A DNA stretch of 64,000 nt. Origin: Sphingobium sp. 66-54. GTDB taxonomy: Bacteria; Pseudomonadota; Alphaproteobacteria; Sphingomonadales; Sphingomonadaceae. Positions within the stretch are counted from its first letter, which is position 1; the number at the start of each line of letters is the position of its first letter. Positions 18,427-27,880 of this stretch are shown here, in pieces. The notes beneath the pieces are model-generated. The model did no database searches, was not told the DNA's origin, and worked only from the letters and a program-made list of their open reading frames with translations. Position numbers and translations under genes: made by a program. The stretch is taken from the NCBI GenBank assembly GCA_001899715.1, contig MKWI01000006.1, positions 496,001 to 560,000 of the forward strand, in the 5' to 3' direction.

Positions 18427-21400
18427 CTACCGTCCGAGCAACCCCCGCGCCTGCCCGCTCAGCTCCGCGATCATCGCCGCGCTCGGGTTGGCGGCGGCCT
18501 GTGCGCGGGCGATGAGCTGGCGGTATTTGGCGACTGCCGCGTCGTTTGCCGCCAGCCAGCCGTCCACGAAATCGCGGCAGGGCTTCTTCTGCGCGCCGGC
18601 GAGGAAGGTGAGCCGCATTTGCTGGAGGTCGCGCGCGCTGCCGGCGACGAGCAGCCGCTCCCACGGGTCGCTCGGGTGCATGCGCGCGGCGAGGCCTTGC
18701 AGCCAGTCGATGCCGAGCGCCTCGCCCAGCCGGGTGAAGGCGTGGGCGATGCTGATCTCGTCCTGCCCCAGATCCTTCGCCAGCAGCGCGAGGCCGGTTG
18801 CGCCATCCATCTTGACCAGCATGACGACCTTTGCCGCCAGCGCCTTGCCCACGCCGAGCGCGACCAGCTCGTCCGTCAGCGCCGCCGCGCGCCGGGCCGG
18901 CTCGGGCTGGAGCAGGCTGTCGACATCCTTGGCAAGCATCGCCAGCGCCGGTGCCAGCACCGCGACGGCTTCGCTCGGGCTCATGCTCGCGGGCAGCGAG
19001 CGATGCGTGTCGCCGATGTGGCCGGCCATCGCGTTGGCCACCTGCCGGTAGAGGGCGAGGCGGGCCTGCTCGCCCAGCTTTGCGGCGTCAATCTCGGCCC
19101 ACAGCGCCTTCACGCCGAACAGATGCTCGGCAATGGCGAAAGCGCGGGCGATCTCGTCTAGCGTGCCGCCGGCTTCCTCGGCCAGCGTGAACGGCAGGAT
19201 GACGCCGAGCCGGTTGACGATGCGGTTGGCGAGCTTGGTGGCGATGATCTCGCCGCGCAACTGGTGGGCGGCGATGGCATCTGCCTCGCGCGCCTGCATC
19301 TGCGGGGGGAAGGCGTTCATCAGGTCGGCGGCGAACAGCGGGTCGGCCGCCAGCGGGCTCTCCTCGATCCCCGCTTGCAGCGCCAGCTTGGCGGTGGAGA
19401 GCAGCACCGCCAGTTCCGGCCGGGTGAGGCCGAGTCCGTCGCCCGCGCGGCGCAGCAACTCCTGATCGCTGGCGAGTCCCTCCACCTGCCGGTCGAGATG
19501 GCCGCCGGCTTCCAGCGTGGCGATCAGCCGCACATAGGAGGCAAGATCGTCCGTGCCGCCCTGCTGCGCGATGGAGAGGCCGAGCGCTTGCAGGCGATTG
19601 TCCTCCAGCACAATCTCGGCGACATCGTCGGTCATCTCGGCAAGCAAGGCGTTGCGCGCATCCTCGGCCAGCCGGCCCTCGATCATCTCCTTGTTGAGCG
19701 CGATCTTGATGTTCACCTCATTGTCCGAGCAATCGACGCCGGCCGAATTGTCGATGAAGTCGGTGTTGATCCGCCCGCCCCTGAGCGCGAAGGCGATCCG
19801 CCCGGCCTGCGTCACGCCGAGATTGGCGCCCTCGCCGATCACTTTGGCGCGCACGTCCTCGCCGTCCACCCGCAAGCGGTCGTTGGCGGCGTCGCGCACG
19901 TCCGCGTTGCTCTGCGCGGCGGCTTTTATGTAGGTGCCGATGCCGCCGAACCACAGCAGGTCGGTCGGCGCGCGCAGCAGGGCGGCGATCAGCGCGGCGG
20001 GTTCCAGCGCGCTCTCGCTGCAACCCGTCAGTGCCTGCATCTCCTTGCTCAACGGGATGCTCTTGAGGCTGCGCGAGAAGACGCCGCCCCCCTTCGAGAT
20101 GAGTTTCTTGTCGTAATCGTCCCAGCTTGAGCGCGGCAGCCTGAACAGCCGCGCCCGCTCCTTCCAGCTTGCCGCCGGGTCGGGATCGGGGTCGATGAAG
20201 ATGTGGCGATGGTCGAAGGCGGCGACCAGCCGAAGCGCCTTGCTGAGCAGCATGCCGTTGCCGAACACGTCGCCGGACATGTCGCCCACGCCGATGACGC
20301 GCACGCTCTCCTTCTGCACGTCGACGCCCATTTCGGCGAAATGGCGGCGCACGCTGAGCCACGCGCCGCGCGCGGTGATGCCCATCTCCTTATGGTCATA
20401 GCCATGCGAGCCGCCGCTGGCGAAGGCGTCGCCCAGCCAGAAATCGCGCTCGATGGCGAGGGCATTGGCGACGTCCGAGAAGCTGGCCGTGCCTTTGTCG
20501 GCCGCGACGACGAAATAGGGGTCGTCCCCGTCGCGCACGACGATGCCCCTGGGGTGCACCACCTTGCCCTTGACGATATTGTCCGTGACCGAGAGCAGGG
20601 CGCGGATGAAGATGCGGTAGCTCTCCGTCCCTTCCGCCAGCCAGGCGTCCCGGTCGGTCGGCGCGGGGAGCTGCTTGGGGTAGAAGCCGCCCTTGGCGCC
20701 CGTCGGCACGATCACCGCGTTCTTGACGCGCTGCGCCTTCATCAGCCCAAGGATCTCGGTGCGGAAATCGTCGCGCCGGTCGGACCAGCGCAGGCCCCCG
20801 CGCGCGACACGGCCGGCGCGCAGGTGAACGCCCTCGACACGCGGCGAATAGACCCAGATTTCGCGCCAGGGCAGCGGCTTGGGCAGGCCGGGCACCTGCG
20901 CGCTGTCCAGCTTGAAGGCCAGCGCCTCCTGCCCGGCGGGGGTGAAGGCGTTGGTGCGCAGCGTGGCGCGGATCACCGCGCGGTAGAGCCGCAGGATGCG
21001 GTCGTCGTCGATGCCGCTCACTTGCTCCAGCGCGGCGTCGATCTCTGCGTCCAGCGCACCGGCCGCGTCCTGCGCGCGCGCCTGCGCCGGATCGTGCAGC
21101 GCGAGGAACAGCCGCACCAGCAGCCGCGCGATCCCCGCCTCGCGGCGCAGCGCCTCGACCACGGTGGTGAGCCCGTAAGCGACGCCGGTCTGGCGCAGAT
21201 AGCGGAAGATGGCGCGCAGGAAGACGATGTCGCGCGGGCCGATATCGGCGGTGACGATCAGTTCGGCGAAGCGGTCGTTCTCCGCGCGGCCCTCCAGCAC
21301 GGCGTCGAGCGCCTCGCTGACGATGGCGGCGCGCTCCAGCACCGGCGCGGCCAGCCCGCCATCCTGCCGCTCCAGCGTGAAGCGCTGGATATGGCCGAGC

Positions 21401-23103
21401 CCCGCGCCCTCCTCGCCCACCGCCGCGCTGCGCTCCTCGATGGCGCGGAAGCCGAAATTCTCCAGCGCCGGCACCGCCTCGGAAAGGACCAGCGGCTCCA
21501 GGCTGTAGACCTTGACGCGCAGCCGGTGCGCCGCATCCTCTCCCTCGTCCGGGCGGAAGCGCACGCTGCGCGCGCCCGGCCCATCCAGACCGTGCAACGC
21601 GACGATATCCTGTGCGGCCTCCTCCGGCCCGGCGCTTTCGCGGTAGGAGATGGGCAGGTGGGGCGCGTAACGCTCGGCGAGGATGGCGGCGCGGTTCCCC
21701 TCGCCCAGATCGGCCAGCGCCTGCTCCACCGCGGGAACCCAGCCGCGCAGCATCTGCGCGAGCTGCCGGTCGAGCGCGGCGGCGTCCGGCATGACGCCAT
21801 GCTCGCGCATGTCGAACGTGTAGCGCACCAGCGCGAGGCCGCTATCCTCCAGTGCGATCGACCAGCCGAGCAGATCGGCCTGGCTGGCCTCGGCCAGCAT
21901 GGCGGCGATGGATTCGCGCCGCCCTGCCGAAAGGTCGTCGCGCATCATCCACGCGAAGACGAACAGATGCCGGCCGAGCGCGTCGCGCACCAGCTCCAGC
22001 TTGGGGCGCGGCCGGTCGGCGAGCGACATGGCGGTGAGGGTGATGCGCTCGCGATCCTCCGGCTGGAAGGCCAGCAGCAGGTCGTGCGGCAAGGTGGTGA
22101 GCGCATGCACCATCGACTTGGCGGCGTGCCCCTCCGGATCGTAGCCGAAGCGCGCCATCAGGCCGGAGAGCGTATCGCGCAGGATGGGGATCTCCTCCGC
22201 CTTGGTGGCCAGCGCCGCGCTGGTCCACAGGCCGGCGTGGATGGAGAGCGCCGCCACCGCGTCTCCCTCGCGGATCGGTACGATGAACAGGTCGATCAGC
22301 ACCCGGCGGTGGACGCGCGAGAGGCGGTTGGACTTGAGGACGAGCGGCCCGCTATGCCCCGCATCGAACCAGGCGAAAGCGGCCTGAATGGCGGCGGCGG
22401 AGAGCAGGGGCTCGTCGGTCAGCGTGCAGATGCCCTTGGCGCGGCTCGCCTTGCCGTCGCGCCCGCGCTGCTCGTGGCCGAGCTGGGTGAGGTGGCGCTT
22501 GAGCAGCCAGCGCAGCAGGTCGCCGCCCTCGCCCGGCCCGAGCCGGTTGGCGTCGGCGTTCATCGCCTCGATCATTGCGCGCCAGCCGCTCACGGCGGCG
22601 CGGACATGGGCCAGCGTCTTATCCAGCGCCTTGGCGAGCGCCTGCCGCCCGCGCGCGTCGAGCCGGTCCGTCTCGGTGTAGATCAGCGATTCGCGCTGCG
22701 CCTCGTCATCGTCGCCGATGCCGATGAGCCGCCCCTCCCCGTCCCGCCGCACCGGCAGGATCGGGTGGGCGAGCAGGTGGATCACCAGCCCGGCCTCGCT
22801 CAGGCAGTTGGCGATGCTGTCGACCAGGAAGGGCATGTCGGGATTGGCGATGGCGAGGCGCTGGAGCCGGACGCCGCCCCCAACCCCGCTCTCGCCCTGC
22901 CCCGTTCGCCGGTCCTCACCGCTGTCGATCGCCACGGCGGAGTCGCCGCCCGTGCGGATGGCCGCGGCCTGCGCGACGAAGGCGGCGGCCGCCTCCACCC
23001 CGCCCGCGTCCAGCAGGGCTCTTTCGCTGCCGTGCAGTCCGTCGACCAGGGCCTTGGCGATGATGGATAGGGTGGAGTCGTTCCGCTGCACGGCTGTGCT
23101 CAT
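18427..23103 (-). CDS. NAD-specific glutamate dehydrogenase, large (GDH-180 type)
   Basis: A 1558-residue enzyme of the very large NAD-GDH class, which oxidatively deaminates glutamate to 2-oxoglutarate and ammonia. Long N-terminal regulatory domains (IANCLSEAGLVIHLLAHPILPVRR) precede the catalytic core with RGGLRWSDRRDDFRTEILGLMKAQ, VIVPTGAKGGFYPKQLP (catalytic Lys), GVGDMSGDVFGNGMLLS and GEGANLGVTQAGRIAFALRGGRINTDFIDNSAGVDCSDNEVNIKI. ATG 23103 (MSTAVQRND) is chosen; another ATG 24 bp upstream exists. It is monocistronic; the 160-bp upstream gap should hold its promoter. Confidence 0.96.
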   Translation of the reverse strand: MSTAVQRNDSTLSIIAKALVDGLHGSERALLDAGGVEAAAAFVAQAAAIRTGGDSAVAIDSGEDRRTGQGESGVGGGVRLQRLAIANPDMPFLVDSIANCLSEAGLVIHLLAHPILPVRRDGEGRLIGIGDDDEAQRESLIYTETDRLDARGRQALAKALDKTLAHVRAAVSGWRAMIEAMNADANRLGPGEGGDLLRWLLKRHLTQLGHEQRGRDGKASRAKGICTLTDEPLLSAAAIQAAFAWFDAGHSGPLVLKSNRLSRVHRRVLIDLFIVPIREGDAVAALSIHAGLWTSAALATKAEEIPILRDTLSGLMARFGYDPEGHAAKSMVHALTTLPHDLLLAFQPEDRERITLTAMSLADRPRPKLELVRDALGRHLFVFAWMMRDDLSAGRRESIAAMLAEASQADLLGWSIALEDSGLALVRYTFDMREHGVMPDAAALDRQLAQMLRGWVPAVEQALADLGEGNRAAILAERYAPHLPISYRESAGPEEAAQDIVALHGLDGPGARSVRFRPDEGEDAAHRLRVKVYSLEPLVLSEAVPALENFGFRAIEERSAAVGEEGAGLGHIQRFTLERQDGGLAAPVLERAAIVSEALDAVLEGRAENDRFAELIVTADIGPRDIVFLRAIFRYLRQTGVAYGLTTVVEALRREAGIARLLVRLFLALHDPAQARAQDAAGALDAEIDAALEQVSGIDDDRILRLYRAVIRATLRTNAFTPAGQEALAFKLDSAQVPGLPKPLPWREIWVYSPRVEGVHLRAGRVARGGLRWSDRRDDFRTEILGLMKAQRVKNAVIVPTGAKGGFYPKQLPAPTDRDAWLAEGTESYRIFIRALLSVTDNIVKGKVVHPRGIVVRDGDDPYFVVAADKGTASFSDVANALAIERDFWLGDAFASGGSHGYDHKEMGITARGAWLSVRRHFAEMGVDVQKESVRVIGVGDMSGDVFGNGMLLSKALRLVAAFDHRHIFIDPDPDPAASWKERARLFRLPRSSWDDYDKKLISKGGGVFSRSLKSIPLSKEMQALTGCSESALEPAALIAALLRAPTDLLWFGGIGTYIKAAAQSNADVRDAANDRLRVDGEDVRAKVIGEGANLGVTQAGRIAFALRGGRINTDFIDNSAGVDCSDNEVNIKIALNKEMIEGRLAEDARNALLAEMTDDVAEIVLEDNRLQALGLSIAQQGGTDDLASYVRLIATLEAGGHLDRQVEGLASDQELLRRAGDGLGLTRPELAVLLSTAKLALQAGIEESPLAADPLFAADLMNAFPPQMQAREADAIAAHQLRGEIIATKLANRIVNRLGVILPFTLAEEAGGTLDEIARAFAIAEHLFGVKALWAEIDAAKLGEQARLALYRQVANAMAGHIGDTHRSLPASMSPSEAVAVLAPALAMLAKDVDSLLQPEPARRAAALTDELVALGVGKALAAKVVMLVKMDGATGLALLAKDLGQDEISIAHAFTRLGEALGIDWLQGLAARMHPSDPWERLLVAGSARDLQQMRLTFLAGAQKKPCRDFVDGWLAANDAAVAKYRQLIARAQAAANPSAAMIAELSGQARGLLGR

Positions 23104-23263
23104 GCGATCCTCTCTTTGACGGGTCACGTCTCAGGGGCCGGCGGCACCATGCGGCCGCCATCGGCCATAGGCCCGATGGTTAGCCCTCCGCCGGGGAGAC
23201 CGCAACATATGCACCGCGCCTTTGAATCACGGCGAATCGGGCCGGTGCAGCCCGGAGAGAGGA

Positions 23264-24550
23264 TCAGAGCTGGCGTGCCGCTACGGAATAGACGCGTCCC
23301 GCCAGCCGGCCCTCGCTATCCAGCGTGGCGATGACGGCGTGGCTGCCATCCGCTTCCTGCCGCAACACGACCACGGCCAGGCCGGTTTCGTCGAAGGCGA
23401 CGGCCTGCTCGTCGATCGGCCGGGCGCTGCCGAGCTTGCGGCGCGCCCGATTCGCGGCGGTGCTGGCCCTGGCCGGCGCTGCGCCGCGCTTGGCCGCGCG
23501 GACGATGGCGACGAGGCCCTTGAGGCCGCCCTGCACCTCGTGGAGATGGTCGACCAGCGCGCCCGGCGCCATGTCGTGATCGAGCGCATAGTCGATCGCG
23601 CAGACGAACTCGGCGAGGCGGGTCTTGTCGTAGGTTTCGCCGAACACCAGCTTGACGAGCGCGGTGAGCGGGCTGCGCGGCTGGGCGACCAGCCCGGCGT
23701 CGGCGAGCAGCTCGGCATAATCGTCCGGCCGCGCGGCGGCGGCGCGTGCGAAGGCGTGGGCGAGGCCGATGGCGCGGTAAAGCGCGTGGCGGGTGCGGCC
23801 CTCGCTCGCCGTGGCGACGGCGGCGGCATCGCGCGCGCGCGCCAGGCTGTCGGCGAGCGAATCGTCCGTATTCTCCGCGGCGACCATATCGCCGGTCAGC
23901 TCGAAGGCGTCGTCCCCATTGTCCTCTTCGTCGCGGGCACTGGGCGCGTCGGCCCAGACCGGCGCGTCGGGCACCACGCTGAGCGCGGGGGCGGGCGCGG
24001 CCTTCACCTCGGCGGCGATGCTGTCGGATAGGGCGTCGGTCGCGACCTCCTTCCAGTTGATGACGCCGTAGACGAAGTCGATCGTGTCATCGTCGGTCGA
24101 AAAGGGCATCATGATGCCGCGATACATGATCTCGGCGCCGCGCTGGTTGGTGAACTCGGCCTCGAAACCGATCGGCGCGGCGTTGGCGACGATCTGGAGA
24201 TAATGATCGGTCAGCCGCGAGAGCAAGGTGCGCGGCGGAATGTCGCTGGCTTGCTTGATCGGCGTGGTGATGCCGCACTGCGCGGCCAGCGCGCTGCCGA
24301 GAAAGGCGATGGCCGGATTCTCGACGCCGCCGGTGAAATCCAGCAGCACGCTGTGCGAGCCGAAATCGTGCAGCTCGGAGGGGTTGAGATCCTCGATGCT
24401 GGGCAGCGCGCGCTCGCCGAGCAGCGAGGCCCAGTAATTATAGGCGCGGATATGCATGCGCCGCTCGTCGAACCGGACGATGGGCGGCGCTTCCATGGCC
24501 TCGTCGAGCATACCGGCCTCCTCGGCGCGGTCGTGCTGCTGTGTGTTCAT
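23264..24550 (-). CDS. PAS domain-containing protein
   Basis: A 428-residue soluble protein. Residues 30-180 form a PAS_5-like sensory domain (RAYNYWASLLGERALPSIEDLNP, DFTGGVENPAIAFLGSALAAQC, GFEAEFTNQRGAEIMYRGIMMPF, VYGVINWKEV). An Ala/Asp-rich linker follows and then a helical C-terminal region with a basic RRKLGSARP tail. Similar proteins occur in many sphingomonads, without an attached kinase or output domain. The role is unknown; sensing through protein interaction is a guess. It is the last host gene before the tRNA. Confidence 0.78.
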   Translation of the reverse strand: MNTQQHDRAEEAGMLDEAMEAPPIVRFDERRMHIRAYNYWASLLGERALPSIEDLNPSELHDFGSHSVLLDFTGGVENPAIAFLGSALAAQCGITTPIKQASDIPPRTLLSRLTDHYLQIVANAAPIGFEAEFTNQRGAEIMYRGIMMPFSTDDDTIDFVYGVINWKEVATDALSDSIAAEVKAAPAPALSVVPDAPVWADAPSARDEEDNGDDAFELTGDMVAAENTDDSLADSLARARDAAAVATASEGRTRHALYRAIGLAHAFARAAAARPDDYAELLADAGLVAQPRSPLTALVKLVFGETYDKTRLAEFVCAIDYALDHDMAPGALVDHLHEVQGGLKGLVAIVRAAKRGAAPARASTAANRARRKLGSARPIDEQAVAFDETGLAVVVLRQEADGSHAVIATLDSEGRLAGRVYSVAARQL

Positions 24551-24744
24551 GTCCGTGACCTGCCAATCCGCTATGTCGTCGGCCGAGTGTGCCGAAGAAG
24601 GGTAAAAGCCGGGTAAAGGGCGATCGGCACGGCGCCGGTCTGCGCGAAATTGGCGGTGAGGTGCGGCTTTGCCTTGCCAGATGGGCAGGCTGCTGGTAAG
24701 CGCCGCCGCTGCATCAAGGGGGCCCCATGGGCGCCCGCACCGGA

Positions 24745-24820
24745 GCCGCTTTAGCTCAGCCGGTAGAGCATCGCATTCGTAATGCGAGGGTCAGGTGTTC
24801 GAGTCACCTAAGCGGCACCA
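24745..24820 (+). tRNA. tRNA-Thr (anticodon CGT), integration site
   Basis: A complete cloverleaf: acceptor GCCGCTT/AAGCGGC, D-arm with AGCTCAGCCGGTAGAGCA, anticodon stem TCGCA/TGCGA with loop TTCGTAA (anticodon CGT at 24778-24780), T-arm AGGTG-TTCGAGT-CACCT, encoded CCA at 24818-24820. It reads codon ACG. The conjugative element begins right after its 3' end, and the recombinase gene on the opposite strand ends inside it (stop at 24791-24793), so the 3' half is the likely attachment site. Confidence 0.96.
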
Positions 24821-26473
24821 TTTCGGTCCAAAAGCCCGAGTCCCTAGCACCGCCGCCTCTACGCCAGAGACGGCGGTGAGGGTGCGCAGCAGTTCGGTGC
24901 GCGTGCCGAGGATTCGCACATCCGTCTTGCTATGGACCTCGACCCGCTGCGCCACGGCGCGCACATGATTGCGCGCATAGGTGCCGTCATCATGACGAAG
25001 CTTGCGCTTGGCGGCCAACGCGAAGGCGTGAAGGCTCTCAGCGGTGATCTCCGGGCTGATCTTCTCGATATGCGCAACCGCGCGCTCGGCATCCCCTCTG
25101 GCCTGGTCACGAAGAGTGGTCAGTTCCGCGATCCGAGCCTTGAGCGAGGGATCGCCCATATCGACCAGCCCATTTTCGATCGCCTCATAGAGCCGCGAGA
25201 GCTTGGTATCGGCCTCTGTCGCTCGCCGCTCCATTTCGGCGACGTGCTGGCGGCGCTCGGTCACCCATTCTTCCCGCCGGGCGATAAGCTGGTCCATCAG
25301 CACTTCAAGCCGCGCGGGGTCGAGCAGCCGCTTCTCCAGATGCTCGATTACCGCCTCGTTCAGCCGATCCATCGGAAGCGAGACGCCGGGGCACCCCGTT
25401 TTCCCCTTCGTGGCCTTGGTCGCGCAGGTGTAATAGCGATACTCCTGACCGCTTCGACTGGTGCCGGTGCGCAGCGTCATCGCCCCACCGCAGCAGGCAC
25501 AGAAGCAGATGCCCGTCAGGAGCGTCGATCCGCCTACCGCGCGCGGCGGCATCATCTTGGGGCTGCGCGCCTTCAAGGATCGCTGCACCGCCTCGAACTC
25601 CGCCACCGTGACGATCGGCGGCACCTCCATGATGGCGTGTTCGGCCTCGGGCTTCCGGCGGCCCTTCTTCGCGTCATAGGTGTTGAAGCGGTGCTGGCCG
25701 ATATAGGTGGTCCGCGTGAGTACCTGATGGACCATGCCCTTGCCCCAGCGCCCGCCATAACGGGTGCGGATGTTATTCTCGTTGAGCCAGCACGCGATCG
25801 CCATGACCCCGATCGGCCCGCGTCCATCGGCGCCTTCCAGCGCCAGCCGGAAAATCCGCCGCACCGTCCCGGCATGGATCGGGTCGACCTCCAGCTTCTT
25901 CTTGATCTTCGTGCCGCGCTGTTCGGCCTCGACCACGCGGTAGCCGATCGGCGGGCGGGCACCGTTCCAGAAGCCCTGACGGGCATTCTCGTTCATCGCC
26001 CGCAGCGTATGCTTGGCGGTTTCCTTCGACTGATATTCGTCGAACAGCGTCATGATCTTTCGCATCATCTCGCTTGCCGGGTCATCGCCGAGAACCTGCG
26101 TGATGGAAACGAGCTGCACACCATTCTTCGCCAGCTTGCGGACGTAGAACTCGAACTGGAACTGATCGCGGAAGAAGCGCGAGAAGCTATGGACGACCAC
26201 CACGTCGAACGCAGGCGGCTTCTCCGACGCCGCGTCGATCATATCCTGGAAAGCGGGGCGGCGATCGTCGGTGCCCGAGACGCCCGGCTCGACGAACTCG
26301 GCCGCGACCTCCCAGCCGTTCGACTGGCAATAGCCCTCAAGCTGGCGGCGTTGGTCAGGGATCGACAGATCGTGATCCGCCTGGCGCGGCGTGGAAACGC
26401 GCAGGTAGAGCGCGGCGCGGGCCGTCGCCGCGACCGGCGGCGCCTCGGTTTGGGCGGGGGCAACTGTCGCCAT
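24791..26473 (-). CDS. Serine recombinase (large, integrase type)
   Basis: A 560-residue large serine recombinase. The N-terminal catalytic resolvase domain has Ser27 in YLRVSTPRQADHDLSIPDQRRQLE and a VVVHSFSRFFRD segment. Next come the Recombinase domain, a zinc ribbon with CFCACCGGAM...YYTCATKATKGKTGCPG, and a coiled-coil region (about 400-480). It presumably integrates and excises the element. ATG 26473 has an AAGGA 8 bases upstream. The last ten codons and the TGA stop are read from the complementary strand of the tRNA-Thr 3' end, so the host site completes the gene. Confidence 0.93.
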   Translation of the reverse strand: MATVAPAQTEAPPVAATARAALYLRVSTPRQADHDLSIPDQRRQLEGYCQSNGWEVAAEFVEPGVSGTDDRRPAFQDMIDAASEKPPAFDVVVVHSFSRFFRDQFQFEFYVRKLAKNGVQLVSITQVLGDDPASEMMRKIMTLFDEYQSKETAKHTLRAMNENARQGFWNGARPPIGYRVVEAEQRGTKIKKKLEVDPIHAGTVRRIFRLALEGADGRGPIGVMAIACWLNENNIRTRYGGRWGKGMVHQVLTRTTYIGQHRFNTYDAKKGRRKPEAEHAIMEVPPIVTVAEFEAVQRSLKARSPKMMPPRAVGGSTLLTGICFCACCGGAMTLRTGTSRSGQEYRYYTCATKATKGKTGCPGVSLPMDRLNEAVIEHLEKRLLDPARLEVLMDQLIARREEWVTERRQHVAEMERRATEADTKLSRLYEAIENGLVDMGDPSLKARIAELTTLRDQARGDAERAVAHIEKISPEITAESLHAFALAAKRKLRHDDGTYARNHVRAVAQRVEVHSKTDVRILGTRTELLRTLTAVSGVEAAVLGTRAFGPKWCRLGDSNT

Positions 26474-26518
26474 GACACCATCCTTTCATCAATCTGCGGC
26501 CCACAGCGGCGACCGCGA

Positions 26519-27028
26519 CTACATCTTTTCCAGTCCCCGCAACGCCGAGGACGCCAGCAGGAACAGCCGGTTCGGCTGCCGCGGAAAGGGCGCAAAGCCA
26601 AGTCCCTCGTAGAACGCCGCAGCGCGTTCATCCTTGGCGTCGACGATGATGGCCAACACCTCCAGCGTCTCGGCGACGCCGAGAATGCGTCGGATCGCAT
26701 CCACTGCAAGGACTTCCCCGAAGCCCTGGCCGCGCATCCGCACGTCCCGCGCGAGGCGTCCGATCAGCACGGCTGGATAGCCGCTTTCATAACGCGGCAG
26801 CTTGCGCGCGATTTCCTCCGGCAGTTCGCCCAATTCCAGCTTGAACGCGCTCAGGCTGTAGAATCCGACGACGCCCAACTCCGAATCCGTCGCGACGAAG
26901 ACGCGCGCGACATCGCGGCGGTCGTCCTGACCGGCGCGTCGTCGGAACCAGCCATCCAGATCGGCCTGCCCGCAAGAAAAGCGCGACCGATCATGGTGCT
27001 TGCCGAGAGCTTCGAAGGTGATCGCCAA
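26519..27028 (-). CDS. GNAT-family acetyltransferase toxin (TacT/AtaT-like)
   Basis: A 169-residue GNAT-fold protein: the N-terminal SCGQADLDGWFRRRAGQDDRRDVARVFVA and the acetyl-CoA loop IGRLARDVRMRGQGFGEVLAVDAI (R-x-x-G-x-G/A), ending in AFYEGLGFAPFP. This pattern matches toxins that acetylate the aminoacyl group of charged tRNAs. Its only plausible start is TTG 27028, 3 bp after the antitoxin gene, so translation is probably coupled. Paired with a DUF1778 antitoxin it should stabilise the element. Confidence 0.88.
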   Translation of the reverse strand: MAITFEALGKHHDRSRFSCGQADLDGWFRRRAGQDDRRDVARVFVATDSELGVVGFYSLSAFKLELGELPEEIARKLPRYESGYPAVLIGRLARDVRMRGQGFGEVLAVDAIRRILGVAETLEVLAIIVDAKDERAAAFYEGLGFAPFPRQPNRLFLLASSALRGLEKM

Positions 27029-27031
27029 TCG

Positions 27032-27322
27032 TCAGCCCACGAGTTCGCGGTGACGGCGCATGGCTGCGATCAGCCGTTCGGACGGTTCCGGGGGATTCAT
27101 AAGCGCCTCAAAAAAGGCATCCCTATCCGCGCCGGACAGCACCAGGCGTTGATGCTCGTCCAGCACGCGCCGCGCGCCTTCATAGGCCAGATCGCCGGCC
27201 GTCAGGCCAGTGACCGCCGTCGCCTGCTGAATCAAATCCTTGGCCGACGCGCTTACGCGCAGTTCGATCCGCTCGCGCTTGATCTCGCGCTCCGGTTTCC
27301 GGCGTTTTTGAACGGCTGACAT
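27032..27322 (-). CDS. DUF1778 antitoxin (ribbon-helix-helix, TacA-like)
   Basis: A 96-residue antitoxin. The N-terminus is basic (RRKPEREIKRERIELRVSASAKDLIQQATAVTGLT), a ribbon-helix-helix DNA-binding region. The C-terminal half (LSGADRDAFFEALMNPPEPSERL) is the toxin-neutralising segment typical of DUF1778. ATG 27322 is preceded by AAAGGAGA; longer upstream frames have no similarity. It heads a two-gene operon with the GNAT toxin and probably represses it through the palindrome upstream. Confidence 0.9.
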   Translation of the reverse strand: MSAVQKRRKPEREIKRERIELRVSASAKDLIQQATAVTGLTAGDLAYEGARRVLDEHQRLVLSGADRDAFFEALMNPPEPSERLIAAMRRHRELVG

Positions 27323-27348
27323 GCCCGATCTCCTTTGACCGTTAATGT

Positions 27349-27363
27349 ACGGCATAATACCGT
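27349..27363. promoter_or_regulatory. Possible antitoxin operator
   Basis: ACGG-CATAATA-CCGT, a small dyad 27 bp upstream of the antitoxin ATG and overlapping the AT-rich likely promoter. Ribbon-helix-helix antitoxins bind such dyads. Short arms keep confidence low. Confidence 0.35.
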
Positions 27364-27438
27364 GCCAGTCAACGACGCCGAAGCGCGCCGGCCGCATCAT
27401 CCGATCGCAGAAACACGGGACGGCAGAGCCGATTTTCA

Positions 27439-27681
27439 TCATGGCAGCGCCCCGAACAGGGCGTCCAGCTCCGCGCGAAAAGCACCTTCGATGACGCGCA
27501 ACTCGGCATCGCCGATGGGAACCTGCTCGGGCCAGTCGTCGGTGACGACGATCAGCGCGCTGGTCGCGCCCCTGCGCGCCGACGCGCGCGTCGGCTGCGG
27601 CTGCATGTAATCGTGCAGGTCTTCCAGCCCTTCCGACCAGCCGCGGGGTGCGCGGTGGCGAAGTTTGCGAGAGAGTGCCAT
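27439..27681 (-). CDS. Hypothetical protein
   Basis: Not recognised. An 80-residue frame (MALSRKLRHRAPRGWSEGLEDLHDYMQ...) with a hydrophobic strand SALIVVTDDWPEQVPIGDAELRVIEGAFRAELDALFG at its end. An upstream in-frame ATG at 27741 would add 20 residues; GGAGG sits too close to ATG 27681, so the start is uncertain. It is oriented like the toxin-antitoxin operon and lies back to back with the DUF6429 gene. Confidence 0.5.
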   Translation of the reverse strand: MALSRKLRHRAPRGWSEGLEDLHDYMQPQPTRASARRGATSALIVVTDDWPEQVPIGDAELRVIEGAFRAELDALFGALP

Positions 27682-27880
27682 ACCTCCAAGCTGCCGCGCA
27701 TCTCTCGGGAATCCAGCAAAATCGCCCTTGGGCGCATACATGCCGGACCCGTAGCGATGGCGGCGGGATTCGGCGCACGGCGGCGCAGGGCGGAAATAGC
27801 GAAGCGTAGCGTAGCAGAGATAAGTGCTCGTGGCGGGATCGTGGATGCCGTGTGCAGCCCGGTTTGCTATCCTCCCGCGC

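Noticed and set aside
20203-23070. Open frame of 955 codons on the plus strand opposite glutamate dehydrogenase
   Set aside because: Antisense shadow; composition (Arg, Gly, Asp, His) is typical of reversed GC-rich genes and the other strand encodes an intact enzyme.
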